A stretch of 64,000 nt of DNA. It comes from Boesenbergia rotunda. Taxonomy: Eukaryota; Streptophyta; Magnoliopsida; Zingiberales; Zingiberaceae. Below are positions 1 through 12,869 of this stretch, one piece after another; the stretch's first letter is position 1; the number at the start of each line of letters is the position of its first letter. The notes under the pieces are model-generated. The model did not search any database. It was not told the DNA's origin and was given only the letters and a program-made list of their open reading frames with translations. The stretch is taken from contig JAGFNQ010002304.1 in assembly GCA_024364735.1 (NCBI GenBank), forward strand, positions 539,532-603,531. Direction: 5' to 3'. The translations under genes were made by a program, and so were the position numbers.

Positions 1-600
1 CATTATTGCATTTGCTCGACATGTTGCATTTGATTAAATGTGTATATATATTTGACTTGCACTTTCAGAAGGTATGTTTACATAGGGTCTGATGACCCTA
101 CATTACTCATATGGTATTTGGACTTTTATATCTTCAGGTTAGTCTGACTTTGATATGTATCATATCGTTTATTCGATATTCTAGTTTAATTAGCATTTTC
201 CACTTCCGTACTTGCGATTATTATCATCTTGACTCTTACTGCGTGTATTCGCTGAGTTTTTGGACTCACACCGTTAGCCTTGTTTTTATTTCAGGATGAT
301 CGTCTGAAGTGCCCGACAGTCTGTCCCAGTCATTTTGTTTCGAGGCGACTTGTATTTGTGTTGTGTTGTACTCATTGCTTTATTGTATATACGTTTGCGT
401 ATGTTTTGTTTTGTTTCCGTTGTGTCGTGGATTGTATTGTTGTGTGTCATGGAGGTCTATCTTGTTGTTTGTTTGTTGTAAGTCGTACCGGTATACGACT
501 TTTGTGTGTATGATGTCATATCTTTTCTTTTATGTTTATATTTCCAACCGTGTTGGTTGATGGGTTGTAGCGGCCGTGTAAGCCTTGTACTCATACCTCA
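1..600 (+). repeat. Dispersed repeat family, copy A (3' part only)
   Basis: T-rich non-coding stretch that resembles the 3' part of two other blocks in the window (about 10.7-11.1 kb and 47.2-47.4 kb). Shared landmarks are a GGACTCAC motif followed about 40 bases later by a T-rich tract ending TTTCAGG, then a GTCAGTCC-type stretch. The open frames here are short, hydrophobic and unlike known proteins, so I read them as chance frames in T-rich DNA. The family could be a non-autonomous LTR element; I cannot see its ends here. Confidence 0.4.
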
Positions 601-2379
601 AGTGTCCGTCGTGCATCGGATGTAATGTCTAATTTTATATTGGGTCAACGATTCTTTTAGAGACGTGATAATATAAATGTTGTTGAACAAATTAAGTCCA
701 CTCAATTTTTATCAAAAGATGACTCTATACCATCTGTCCGAGTAGAATGATATAGTTGTCTTCAAATATGTATCTAAATCAAATAAGATTTTGATTGATA
801 ACTTTGAATGGATAATCAAATTTATCAAGGATAACTTCCAACTAAACACATCTTATACACAAAGGGAATGCTTTTTTTAAATTGAATTTTAAATTTATGA
901 TAAAAGACAAAAAAAGGAAGCCTAAATTTTGTAAATTATTAAAGAAAAGAATGTCTTTTAAAAACAAATATAATTTAACATTTAGGATAACATAGATTAT
1001 TATTTTATAAAAGACAAATATTTATTATTTATTATTGATTTATTAAAATGATTAAGTTCTCATATATTTAATTTTATCATTTTGATCTAATCTATTAAAC
1101 TCTATCCTGACTTGTATAATGCCTAGCTACTAGCTATTCGAATGGTGGGACTTGATGTGGCCCGAATGACTTAAGAAGTTTGCAATATTAAGTTAGGTGG
1201 AAGTAAGAGAAGGAGGATTTAGGAAGAAACATGAGATCTACTAACTTCGTACGTAGAGATGTTTTTTTTCTTAAGCTATAAGCTAATTTTGTAAGGTATC
1301 CAATCTTTAAGATTGATTAATTTTAAGAATGAATTGTTTCGGTCATCAAAATAAATGTGAAAGTATCCGTAGTGAAATCTAACAATCTAATATTCTTTTG
1401 TTTATTATATTTAAGAGGTATATGAAAGTCCTATAGCAGTCCTACTACCGCTGCATAATTGCTTGGGCCCTATGTAGGTAGAGTTTGAATCAAAAGGAGA
1501 GTGTTTGCGTCCACATCCACGATTAATCATGCACACATCTCAATTTTTGGTAAGTCATGGGAAGGAGGAGACAAATTAAAATGATTGATGTCGTCGATGA
1601 CACACAAACTAGAGCGTCGGCCTCTTCCATCTCTACTCTCCTATGCACAGTTGTGATGGTAACCTTTCACCCAACGAGGACACATGGATTTCAGAAAAAT
1701 TAAAATGTGGCTATATTTAAGAAAATAAAATTTATAAAGATAAAAAAAATAAATATTTACAATTAAATCAAAGATCAACCCACCTGCTCTAATACTTAAT
1801 GAAATTATGCAAATAAAAAGTAAAAGTATCTTTAAGATAGGCTACTTGTTGCGTGTCTGGACTATTTTATTAATAATATGTTAGTTCCTGTACTGAGACT
1901 CCTCGAGGGATAAGTCATCGGCGAGCAAAATTGGATGTTATTGAAATTGCTATGAATCAGAGGAAGAGGAGAGGTGAGCTATTTTCTATATTGATCGAAT
2001 CATGGAACCTCCAAGTAAAACTCATATAATAAGTCAAAGATATCAAAATGTCTTCCGTCAATGGCACCTGCAAGCTTGCTAAAAAATATAGAAATAATAG
2101 ACAGAGCGTTAGGGAGAAGATCGGATTATCCCGGCCTTCAACCTTCCGATGCTTAAGTCAGTTTCTGGTAGAATACATAAAGTTGATAGATAACAATGTA
2201 ATCGAGTATATAAATAATGAATGCTGAATGTAAATGCATACCGACCTGCAAGAGCGAGCCAAAGGTCGAGACGTAGCAAGGCGACGCAGAGGCTGGAATA
2301 TGATCGTGCCTCAGAGACTGGAATACAGTAACAATTCGAAGGTCGTAATACAACAATTAATGGTGGTAGATTTGCGTCG
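601..2379. other. AT-rich intergenic stretch, no gene seen
   Basis: No frame longer than about 70 codons and no recognisable protein motif. It consists of AT-rich DNA with poly-A/T runs and a few GC-richer islands near 1,430-1,680 and 2,100-2,300. I see no terminal inverted repeats or target duplications that would define an element. Confidence 0.5.
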
Positions 2380-3235
2380 AGGATAGCTGATCTGTATCAG
2401 ATTGGTGCTGGTTGTAGTTGATATGCGTCGGATAGTCGTCGGCATGACGGATCTGTGTCGTATGTGGTTGGATCTCTGCGGATCATTGTCGAATGTGGTT
2501 GGATCTCTGCGAATCGTTGTCGGATATGGTCGGATCTGACTGAATGTGACCGAATTTGGCCGGATGTGATCGGATCTGACTGGATGTGATTGAATATGGC
2601 CGGATGTGATCAGATCTGACTAGATGTGACCGAATCCGGTCGGATGTGATCAGATCTGACCGGATGTGGTCGGATCTCTATGGATCGACGGCGTCCGTGA
2701 TGGATATGGGCCGAATGTGGTCGGATATGGCCTGATCTGATTGAATGTGTCCGGATGTGGCCGGATCTGACCGGATGTGGCCGGATCTCTATGGATCAAC
2801 GACGCCCGCGACGGATATGGGTCGAATGTGGTCGGATGTGGCCTGCTCTGATTGGATGTGTCCGGATGTGGCCGGATCTGATCGGATGTGTCTGGATCTT
2901 TGTGGATCATCACCGAATGTGGACGGATCTAACCGAATGTGGCTGGATATGACCGAATCTGAACGGATGTGGATGGATCTCTGCGGATCATTGCTGAATG
3001 TGGGCGAATATGACCGGATGTGGCGGAATCTAACCGGATGTAGCCGAATGTGACCGAATCGGTCTGGATCTCTGTGGATCGACATCAGTTATGGTGGATC
3101 TAGGCTGGATGTGGCCGGATCTTTGTCGAAGGTGGCCGGCCATGGCGGATTTAGGCCGAATGTGGCCGACTCTGTCCAGATCTTTGTCGGACAGTGGTGG
3201 ATCAACGCCGACAATGATGGATCCGACATCGCATG
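2380..3235. repeat. GGATGTGG/GGATCTGA minisatellite
   Basis: About 850 bases built from degenerate tandem copies of two roughly 10-base half-units, CGGATGTGGC and CGGATCTGAC, alternating irregularly, with longer interruptions such as GGATCTCTGCGGATCATTG. All six frames stay open for long stretches because the repeat lacks stop codons, which produces several spurious SDPATSGHIR-like frames on the minus strand. No coding role is indicated. Confidence 0.85.
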
Positions 3236-4677
3236 AAGATGCAGAAATCGAAGATGGGACATGCATGGTTGCTTGCTCAAGATCATAGCAATGGGAAGCA
3301 AGAGGTAGAGGCGCGACAGATCAGAGAGGTGGAGGCAACGGGGTCTCCCCCACACCAGTGGCAGTTGTTTGCGGCGATCAGCCTCAGCAATGAGGGTGGC
3401 GGCACTAGACGATCACGAGGTCGTAGAGAGGGATAGATTAGAGAGAGATGGTCGACTGGCTTGGGCTTGGGATTGCAATGGCGAGGGAGATGTGACTATG
3501 TCGCGAGAGGAAAAGAGAGAAGGCTAATGATTGCTCATCGTGACATCTCTAGATCTCAAGTAGGACATGGCCGGTGTGATCGGGTTGCTAAGGAGTTCGT
3601 AGTGCCTAGCGAGGAAGGGTCGCGATGCCTTGAGGTTGGGGGTGGCCGATGTTTAAGCCTCTGGGTTACTGAGTAGGTCAGTGTTTAAACCCTGGGTAAA
3701 AAGGGTTGTACGTTTGAAAGGGCTGATGGGCAGCTATGTGTACATGGAGGCCCAATAAAAAGAGGATTCAATTTGTGGACTCTGTGATAGGAGGTCCAGT
3801 CCATAAGACCCATGAAGCGCCTAACTAGCCAGTTAAGCTGAGATGTTCCCACATCAGTCGATCGACTGCAACAGATTCAAGAGCCAGCCGAGTGCCGTAG
3901 GCGAGATAGCCGATATGTCGTTGCTTGGGTTGCACTCCTCATAAGCATACTATACACGGGTTGTCCGATCGGTCGAAGTAGGTATCTTGACCCTTCGTAG
4001 TTACCCTTTAGTTAGACCTGCCCAACTATCATAGCTTCTCAAATCATATGGATTATGTATCGTATGTGACCAGACAATAGGCTGAACACCCAATATGGAT
4101 CAGCCGATCGGCTATTATCTGCCTCCTTGGCTTAGGCGGTCCGCTCGGCACGACTGATCAACCCGTCTAATCGGGTTGTCGAGTCGGCCCCTCTCTATTG
4201 ACTTTGATCCTAATATACTACAATTATAATCATGTCAGTCGTTTGACCTTGATTTTTTTTTTACATGGGCTGGGGTCCAATATCCCTCTATCAAATCCTT
4301 TATTAGAAGAAAGGATTCAAAATACAAAGATTTTGTGAAAAAAGTGAATGAAAATGAATGGAGAATAATAGTTCCTAGTTGAAAGTTCTAGAGACAAATG
4401 ATTGATTTATATTGAATATATAAATTTAGAGTTTGAATTGCACGAAATCCAATTAACTCGGGTGAGTACAATTTGTATGCGTCAAATGTCAAACCGATTG
4501 AGGTTAAAATTGCCTAAGTAACTTAGTCGATGTTCTATCTCAGATTATTTTTTCTGTCTGTCTCAAATATGAAACAAACACATTAATGGTTGTTTGGAAC
4601 GGCTGGCCATTAATCGCTAACTGTTGGAGTTTCAAACTAATTTGCAATGACAAATAACGATCTAGTAATGAAATTTT
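3236..4677. other. Retrotransposon-like debris, no gene
   Basis: GC-richer sequence to about 3,700, then text resembling a Ty3-type LTR: GGAGGCCCAATAA near 3,746, GATCGGTCGA-type motifs, and a possible LTR end near CCAATATCCCTCTATCA at about 4,280. Similar material with the same GGAGGCCCAATGA landmark lies near 26,370. Short frames are not recognisable. From about 4,300 to 4,677 it is plain AT-rich DNA that served as target for the solo LTR that follows. Confidence 0.35.
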
Positions 4678-5557
4678 TGTTAGTGCCCCGGTTAATTTTG
4701 ATGTGATCAATCAATTTAGATTAGGTCATGTTATGATTTTGATCCTTCTGTCTAAGTGTGCAGGAACTTAGGAGCGGAGGAAGTCGAGCGTAAGACGCAG
4801 TGGACGGAAAGAATTCCACGGGGAAGTGAGCCGACGGGCTCGGTGCATCTGAGCTAGGGATGCGAAAGCTACGGAAGAGTATGTCGGTGGAGCGATAAGT
4901 ATGTGAGCGACGTTCGAGAGACGAGAAGCCGGAAGGAAGGACGCTCAAGGGTTGAAAGGCTGGAGTCGGGTTCGAATGAGCCAAACTTCGATTGGTCAGA
5001 AATCACCCAAGAAGACCCGTTGGAGATTGGTCAGCAAGCTGCTAACCAAACCTGACTCTGGCACCCCTATGCATACAGGCGCTTGAGAGCTTATTTTATC
5101 CAACCAACTAGCTGTTTGCGATCATTGCGTACCGGATAACACCCAAGCCACATGTCAAGCACCCTCAAGCACACGGGCACCCCTATAGTGTCACATCAGC
5201 AAATGGATAGAACTGACCGGGACTATAAATAAGCATCCAGAACTCAGTTCCAAATCATCTATCAATTGCTTATAAATTGATTCTTGTTTTCTAACTTCTT
5301 GCGTTTCAAAGTTTATAAAAGGTTTCTCCGTCAGAAAGAGATTTTAATAGTGAACTTCAACCGTCTTGGATTAGCAACTACCTATGTTGCAACCAAAAAA
5401 ATTTCTATGTCTTAGTCTTTTACTAGTTTAATTAGTTTATGTTTATTTTAATTTATTTGTGCAACTAAATTGAAATTTTTCTAAGTAGCACAAAAGTTTG
5501 ATTTTATTTTATATGGACAATTCACCTCACCTCTTGTCGGTCTACCTTTATCCAACA
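4678..5557 (+). mobile_element. Solo LTR (SIRE-like family), target duplication ATTTT
   Basis: An 880-bp unit starting TGTTAGTGCC and ending TTTATCCAACA, bordered on both sides by the same five bases ATTTT (4,673-4,677 and 5,558-5,562). The opening text, GTTAATTTTGATGTGATCAA, matches the start of the LTRs at 24,888 and (minus strand) 16,348. A TATA-like GACTATAAATAAG lies at about 5,220-5,232. No internal coding region is attached, so it is the remnant of LTR-LTR recombination. The Copia/SIRE assignment is inferred from relatives with a purine tract next to the LTR. Confidence 0.8.
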
Positions 5558-6259
5558 ATTTTGAATATATAAATAGAAGCTCATCATGCTGAGTAGTAAA
5601 CGGATAGCCTTCCCTATTACTTTGTAATTTGGCCTTAGTTGTTCGGCAAATCGACCTCTCGACTTGACCTTTTCCAGCTCAGCCTTTCACCTCAATAGCT
5701 TGGTCTCCTACTTAGGGGAGTTAAAAACGAATCCAATTCGATCTATAAAATATCGAATTCAAATTGGAGAGTTTAGAATTCAATCAAATCGGATTGACCT
5801 GAAAATCACCCGGAAAAAAAATTCAGGTTCGGATTTATCCAAATCAAGATTTTAAAATTTAGGATTTATGATTGATCTGATATTTTTCATATGACTTTGG
5901 GTCAAGTTAGTGTGTTAGATTCATTTTTGACATAATTTATATAATTAAACTCTTGAATTTAAATATTTAAACTCATGTAGATCAAGTTGATTGGTTTGAT
6001 CGGGTTCTAAGTTGGAATTCATATTTTCATATTGGTTTAGGTTCATATTCAAATCGGATTGGATTTTCTTTTATAATATCATTATTTCAACCCGATCTGA
6101 GTCCATCCGATCCATCCGAATTAACACCTTTTGTAAAATATGGCAGTAAATTTTAAGAATTAAATCATGAAATAATTATATATGAATTTTTTTAAAAAAT
6201 AAATTTTAAAATAACTTGGTAGAAAATAATCATTATTTGGGAAATATTTAAATTTTAAA
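5558..6259. other. AT-rich DNA with a possible small DNA transposon
   Basis: Between about 5,714 and 6,130 the left edge (GGGGAGTTAAAAACGAATCC) and the reverse complement of the right edge (AAAAGGTGTTAATTCGGATGG) are partly similar, as in small non-autonomous hAT-type elements. I could not find a convincing target duplication, so this is only a suggestion. No gene is seen. Confidence 0.3.
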
Positions 6260-7299
6260 TTATCTTAAAAATTCTTTTCCTCATCGCCTCTGTCAGACTT
6301 CGGTTGTCGTCCATCTCCCCATTGCTCGGCCATGCATCTTCCGGGTATTCGCCCTCTACTACCCCGAGCCTTGCCCGATCCACTCCGACAGCCGCAGCTC
6401 TACAACCATCTCACATCGGTACATCGTTGTTCCTTGATGGCATAGTAGCTGCCGTCCATGCGAGCAGCTTAGTCTGGCCGCTGCTCTCACCTTGATGCTT
6501 CGACTGGCGCCATAGATCAGTAAGGTGAGTTTGGTTGTTAATCAACATTAGGGATTGATTAATTGGATTGATTAATTAGGCTGTGATTCATTGGTTAGTG
6601 ATTATACTAATCAATGAGATTAATTGAATTGGATGATCACTGGATGGTTTTATCGGGGTGATTAATGGTGTTATGCATTGATTAAGGGGTAATTAGAAGT
6701 TGAATTGGATTAATTAAAGATTAATCAATTTAATTATAAGATTAATGAATCTCAGATTTAAATTGTTAATGGGAACGGAGTAATTGGACAGACAAACATT
6801 TGACTAGTTAATGCATCGATTAACTAATTGATTAATAGGTTGTAATTAATATTTTTGGATTAGATGGATTGGGGGTTGTTAGAAGTTGACCTCTCCATGT
6901 TACTAGGAGTTAGATTTGGATGGATTTGGATTTAGGTTTAGTTATTTGGTTTATAGTAGATCTTAGTCATGATTTGTATGTTATGCTTCAGGGTTATTAT
7001 TTTGATTTGAAGTAGACTCTTGGACGTGAAGGCACTTAGCACGATCTACAGTTTAAGGCAGGTACTTCTTCTTTGTATTCCGTAGTTTATTGAACTTAAA
7101 TGCATGACTAATTTATTTTCTAAATAGGATAATTTACCTTGATTCTGTTTTATTTGATATAGTTATTTGATACATTTGTTGCTTAATCTTTATGTTAATC
7201 AAAATCATGTCCATATTGGATCGTGGGAAGCCACGTCTAATCTGCCGGGATGGCGTGTGAGTGGGCGATTGAGACGTGTGAGTAAACACAATTTGTTAA
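6260..7299 (+). repeat. Dispersed repeat family, copy B
   Basis: A GC-rich, proline/serine-coding leader (about 6,290-6,500) is followed by AT-rich text with many GATTAATTGA-like motifs, the landmark AAGGCAGGTACTTCTTCTTTG at 7,055, and one isolated unit of the 126-bp satellite (about 7,207-7,290: GGATCGTGGGAAGCCACGTC). The same order of landmarks occurs in copies C and D. The open frame at 6,304-6,495 is low-complexity and not recognisable. Confidence 0.5.
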
Positions 7300-8476
7300 A
7301 TACTGAATTTTAGAGGATAATTTGAAATTTAGGGGCTTAGTTGTAATTTTTCGAACTTGGTGGGTTTAGTTGCAAAATGCCAAAGTAAAAATAACCCCTA
7401 AATCTTCCTTCCCTGTATATTCCTATTCCCATATCAGTTTTTCCCGATTCTCTTTCGTCTCTGCCGATGTCGCACAAGCAGTTCACCTCGACGCCGAAAC
7501 CAACGACAGTTCCCTCATCGCGCGCCGCTGCCACCTCCCTTTCTTCTTCATTTCCTTCGTCTGCTCCGACACCCATGAACAGGAAGACACACTCGTTTTC
7601 TTGATTTCGCCGCCATAAGGCAGCCACCACCGCAAGCCCTAGTCGTCGCGCCCTATGTTCTCCTCCTCCTTGTTCTTCTTCTTTGTCTGGTTCAGCGCAC
7701 ACGAAGGAGGAGCTGCGAGACCCTAGCCAACGTTGCTGCCGAGAGTTGACGAAGCGCTGCCTTATTCTTGTTTTTCTGTCCTTGGTTTTTCTCTCCGGCC
7801 TAAATCTTGGTAAGGGTTTCTTTTGGGTGAATTGACTGTGATAGAATGAAATCGGTATTGATATGAGAACAATTTTGTATAGAGGTTGATTTGGAGTTCT
7901 ATCTAACTTTGGATGTTGGATGTGGTTAGGGTTTGCCATGGAATTTCCCTGGTTTGGCCTTTAATTTCAGTTTCTGTACATGTTCTGTTCTTAGATTAAT
8001 TTCTGTATGGTTTTGGGTTTAAACCCTACCATAAGCATGGAACTTGATTTGGTTTCATTGGGTTGAAGTTCTTGCGTTGGTTGAGAAGTTGGTAATTAGG
8101 TGAATTGATGAATTAATTATGGCTATTTGGCTTGGCTAATATGGGTTCGATTAAATGAGGGGTTAGCTTAATTAATTGATTAATGAATATGATTTAAATG
8201 GAGTAGATTCCAACATGATATGTTTCATCTCATGCATGTGCTTATAGGATTGGTTAAACTTTACTTTGGGAATTAATGTTCAACGATGGAGTGGAATTGA
8301 GTAATTAATAACCTTGTTAGGGGATTTTGAGACTTAAAATAATGACTTAATATTGGATGAATTAGTTTAAGAAGGAATCCGTTGTATGCTGTGACTTAAT
8401 TAAAGAGAGGTCGTAATTTAGATTTCTACTAATTTGTGTTTAGTATGTAGTTTAGCTAATGTGTTGATTTCATAAT
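7300..8476 (+). repeat. Dispersed repeat family, copy C, left part
   Basis: Starts again with a GC-rich leader after TGCAAAATGCCAAAGTAAAA and runs into AT-rich text. It is interrupted at 8,477 by a solo LTR and resumes at 9,711. A 200-codon frame on the minus strand (7,337-7,939) lies antisense to the leader; its composition is basic and low in complexity with no known domain, so I do not call it a gene. Confidence 0.5.
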
Positions 8477-9710
8477 TGTTGGGGATCGGTAGAGCTAGAG
8501 GGGGGTGAATAGCTCTCTTTAGTTGATTCTTTTTCCTCCAAGCAGAAATCAAACTCCACACACCACCAAATCCAGTGCTAACACTTGTATTTACTTGGTC
8601 TCCACCTCCTTGAGGTGACTAATCCAAGGGTCCACACCAGCGATCGCAGATTCCACTATCAAACCTCCTTCTCGGAACAACACCGAGGGTGGAGAAACCC
8701 TTTTACAAACTTTCACAAAGAACAACACAAGGAAGAAGAAGAGAAAGAAATATTACACAATAGACTTGCTTCTCCTTCCTTTGGTTGCTTGAGAGATGTG
8801 TTGGAAACTTGAGCTTGAGCAGAGAACTTAGAGCACCAAAACCCTAGCCAATATTCGAATGGAACAGTGTCTTCGATTGTGCTTGATTTTCCGCTTATAA
8901 CGGTCTTCTCTGCTTCCTGAATCGATTGGTGAGAAGCCCCAATCGATTACCAAGTAGCCGTTGAACAGTACGGATGTCGGATGAATGGCTGGGATTACGC
9001 CATTTAAACTTGAATCGGTTGGCTGATCGATTGGTATCTTGAATCGATTGAATGATTGATTACGGAGTGTTCTGGCTGCGCGCAGAATAGCTGGTAATCG
9101 ATTCACCAATCGATTATAGGGCATTTGAATCGATTGAATAATCGATTACGAAGCATTCTACCTGCGCGCAGAATTACTCGTAATCGATTCACCAATCGAT
9201 TACAGGGCTTCTGAATCGATTGAATGATCAATTACGAAGCATTCTGCCTGCGCACAGAATTACTCGTAATCGATTCACTAATCGATTACAGAGCCTTTTG
9301 GTTCAGCCCAGAAACGCCCTGAATCGATTCACCAATCGATTAGTCATTTGCTAATCGATTGGCTGATCGATTGATACGCTCAACTCCGGCCTTCACACCT
9401 AGAGTTCACGCCTAGATCGATCAAGGACCTTCCGTTGGGTCCGATTACCTTGTGCCAGCGAAACCTCTCGTTTCCTGGACTTCACGCCTGGAGCCTCCTC
9501 AACTCCGGGTCTTCATGCCAAGAGTTTCGTCCCCGACCATCCCTTGAACTTCTTGCCTGGAGCTTCCTCAACTCCGGGTCTTCATGCCAAGAATTCAGTC
9601 CCCGACCATTCCTTGGACTCCTTGCATCATGTTAGATCCAATGTATTAGCTTAAACTTAAATAACCGTCAATCATCGAAACATCTCATTTAAGGCATGAT
9701 TGCATCTACA
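8477..9710 (-). mobile_element. Solo LTR with ATCGATT palindromes, target duplication ATAAT
   Basis: A 1,234-bp unit reading on the minus strand from TGTAGATGCAATC to CGATCCCCAACA (TG...CA), bordered by ATAAT at 8,472-8,476 and 9,711-9,715. Its body holds two minisatellite blocks: palindromes of the type AATCGATTCACCAATCGATT at about 8,920-9,380, and 70-80-bp units with CTCAACTCCGGGTCTTCATG at about 9,480-9,630. The end TTCACCCCCCTCTAGCTC...CCAACA is shared with the LTRs ending at 11,814, 14,417 and 14,800. Confidence 0.85.
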
Positions 9711-9715
9711 ATAAT

Positions 9716-11289
9716 TAGCTAAACATTAATTATTATACAGGACCTTGACTTTGGACTCGTTCGGTTGATCATGAAGTGGTTATTTCGGTCACGTTTCACA
9801 ATTAAAAGGCGGGTATTTCTCCTTTGTACTCGAGTAGTTTCGTTTACCTTAAAGCATGGCTAACTTCTGTCTAGTAGGTTGCTTGACCTTGTTCTTTGTC
9901 GTTTGTTATTTTAACATCGTCGTTGATACTTTTTCTTCGTTGATCTTCGAGTATTCCAAATTTGTGTCTGTACAGTCCTCTATTGGTTTTCTATTCTGTA
10001 AAGTGTCGTTTGTACGCGAGCAATTAGAAGTCCATTAAATACAATTAGGTTTTTTTGGCATTAGAAATATCCTACCTATTAGTGTAGGTGCATAATCGTT
10101 GGTTTGCGATTTCTGGTTGGTTGTATTGATGCATCGTATAATCATTGGATTTTATTGCATCGTTGTTTCTCCGGTTGTTCGTGCATCGTATAGCATGCAC
10201 CATACTTGCACGTTGCATACTAACGACTGTTGGGCTTACATTTGGTTAAGCCGTCGTTAGTCATATTGTTGCTCGATTCACTATACATTTGTTGTCGTGG
10301 TAGTTATTAGAGTGCGAGCATCTGTCCTGTTATGCCAAACAGTGACACCCTCACCGTTATTTTTAGAGGGATATTAGAGCTGTTGGTGGCTCACCCTCAC
10401 CGTTGTTTTTCGAGAGATATTGTAGCTGTAGTAGCTCCCCCTATGTACAGGGGTTTGGAGTGTAAGCTCCCCAGCATCCTGTCCACTCAACCACACCCTT
10501 GTGGTATTCGTTGTTGGAGTGCGTACAGTTGTCACAGCCCTACCCACTCGGTCACATAGATGGGATGTGTTGGCGGCTTGACTCGCGTCAGGGGTGACAC
10601 ATGTCATTGCATCATGTGCATACGTAATTCGTTTATGCATTTTCCTATGATTGTTGCATTTATATGAGCTATGGTTGTTGCACTTGATTGACATGCATGT
10701 ATTTCTTGGTTCTATTGTTGTTGCGTGGTTTTACACTTTTTTAGTTGTTATTCGGTTTTTATAACCTGTTATTATATATATGTTATGCATGTTTAGGTTT
10801 CTATATTCCTTATGGATTGTACCCTGTTGGATTCTCTACTTATTGTACCTTTATCATGCCATGCTTATTGTCTACTCATACCCGCAGAGTTCGCCCGGAC
10901 TCACCACCGCTACCTCCCATTTTTGTTTCAGGTAGCAGGTAAATGTTTTGCTTGGAGCCAGGAGATGATCCAGTTGTCAGTCCCTCAGTCCCACCTTGTC
11001 GGTTTGGTTTAGTGGTTTATATTTCGGTATTGTGTTAGTTTTCCGCATTTCATTTGTTTATCAGTTATCGGACTGGTTTTCTTATTATTATGACAGAGAC
11101 TTTTGAGTTCTCGTTGGTTGTGATTTTCTTTTATGATTAAGGTGGCTGAGCTATATTGTGATGCCAGCCGCTTGTGGATGTGTTCATTATTGTGATGCCA
11201 GCCGCTTGTGGCTAAGCTATATTGGTGAGATATTTTGTATAATTGCCCCATATTGTCTGCCGTACAGGGGAGATGCTGCCCGATTTTCG
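9716..11289 (+). repeat. Dispersed repeat family, copy C, right part
   Basis: Continuation of copy C after the solo LTR. It carries AAAAGGCGGGTATTTCTCC at 9,804, a run of GC-richer text at 10,330-10,620 (TGACACCCTCACCGTT repeated twice), and GTTCGCCCGGACTCACCACC at about 10,888 followed by a T-rich tract ending TTTTTGTTTCAGGTAGC, which looks like a 3' splice acceptor. The short frames are not recognisable proteins. The design (leader, long AT-rich body, splice-like motif, satellite) recurs at 45.6-47.7 kb. Confidence 0.5.
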
Positions 11290-11813
11290 AGCAAGCATGT
11301 GCCTCAGGGGGCATGCCACAATTATAACTTGCTGAGAAGCAAGAGTATGGAATGTCGATCGGGAGACCATACTGGATTGTGGGAAACCACGTCTGATTTA
11401 CTGCAATGGCGTGCTGAGCAGGTGGCTGAGTCGTGTGAGCAAGCACACTTATAACTTGCTGAGAAGCAAGAGTCTGGAATATCAATCGGGAGACCAAATT
11501 GGATCGTGAGAAGCCACGTCCGATCTGCTACGATGACATGTCGAGCAAACGACTGAGTTGTGTGAGCAAGTACACTTATAACTTGCTGAGAAGCAATAGT
11601 TTAGAATGCCAATCGGGAGACCATATTGGATCGTGGGAAGCCACATTCGATCCGCTGCGATGGCATGCCAAGTAGGTGGCTGAGTCATGTAAGCAAGCAC
11701 ACTTATAATTTGCATAGAAGCAAGAGTCTGGAATGTTTATTGGGAGCTCATATTGGATCGTGGGAAGCCGCGTTCGATATGCCATGATGGCGTGCCGAGC
11801 AGGCGGCTGAGTT
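11290..11813 (+). repeat. 126-bp satellite, about four units
   Basis: Tandem units of 126-127 bp with landmarks CTTGCTGAGAAGCAAGAGT, GGAATGTCGATCGGGAGACC and GGATCGTGGGAAGCCACGTC. Successive GAGAAGC landmarks are at 11,334, 11,461 and 11,588, with a fourth near 11,715. The same satellite occurs in opposite orientation at 24,320-24,887 and as a single unit near 7,207. The array is cut at 11,814 by an LTR end. Confidence 0.9.
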
Positions 11814-12369
11814 TGTTGGTCCCGTGCAGGCCGGCTAGAAGGGGGGAGGTGAATAACATTGGTTGCAACCAGGATGATTGCAAATCTAAGGTGTTGATAA
11901 GCTCTTACACTTGAATAGTAGTTGAAGGTGGAGAAGCTTTTACACTTGAATAAAATAATGCTCCTTCGTTGAAGGCGGAGAAGTCTCTTACATTTTGAAA
12001 GCGCACAGAAAGAGTAGAAAAATGAATAGTAGTTGTTATTTTTTTTCTTCCTAGCTCTAGGGGTTATTTATAATACGAAAACAGAAGTTACCGTTGTGCT
12101 GACGTATACCTGAGGTAACTCAGTTGTGATATGAGGTACTTTAGTTGGATAAGAATTTATCACGGCGTCAACAGTAAATGCTGATAACTTTTTGATTTGA
12201 GGCGCCTCGGTTCTGACCTCAATTCCAACCTTAAACACCTTAGTTCTGACTTAAAGTGCCTCAGGTGTTGATGTAGTCTGGCCCAATTGTTGTTTTGTGT
12301 TTGACACCGATTTAAGTTTGGTTGAATTCGGATTAAGTCCAGGTGGATCGGGAGATCGCACGCTGGCAT

Positions 12370-12775
12370 GGAAAAGTCCTAACTTGGAGGGTTAGGTGTG
12401 AAAAAGTCCTAGCTTGGAGGGCTAGATGTGAAAAGTCCTAATTTGGAGGGTTAGGTGTGAAAAAGTCCTAGCTTGGAGGGCTAGGTGTGAAAAGTCCTAG
12501 CTTGGAGAGCTAGGTGTGAAAAGTCCTAACTTGGAGGGTTAGGTGTGAAAAAATCCTAGCTTGGAGGGCTAGGTGTGAAACCCTGGCTTGGAGGGTCAGG
12601 TCATAGCTTGGAGGGCTAGGTTGATGAAACCCTGGCTTGGAGGGTTAGGTCCTAGCTTGGAGGGCTAGGTTGATGAAACCCTGGCTTGGAGATCCAGGTC
12701 CTAGCTTGGAGGGTTAGGTTGATGAAATCCTGGCTTGGAGGGCCAAGTCCTAGATTGGAGGGCTAGGTTGAAGTC
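12370..12775. repeat. CCTAGC...GCTAGG inverted-repeat minisatellite in LTR
   Basis: About 14 tandem units of roughly 28 bp. Many units contain the short inverted repeat CCTAGCTTGGAGGGCTAGG (arms CCTAGC/GCTAGG) followed by TGTGAAAAGT or TTGATGAAACCCTGG. Some units carry CCTAACTTGGAGGGTTAGG, where both arms changed together so that pairing is kept. Confidence 0.85.
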
Positions 12776-12869
12776 CCGGTGAGTGAGACTGGTCACGGAG
12801 TCTTAGTTCGGGAGACTGAGCATAAGTCAGGGGAGGTTGGGAGCCAGTTCTCCTGACTTAGAGTGGATT

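Noticed and set aside
2650..3355. Several overlapping frames of 65-102 codons on both strands
   Set aside because: They are translations of a stop-poor minisatellite and its GC-rich flank; no domain and no start context.
7337..7939. 200-codon minus-strand frame
   Set aside because: It lies antisense to the GC-rich leader of a dispersed repeat, has biased composition and is not kept in other copies.
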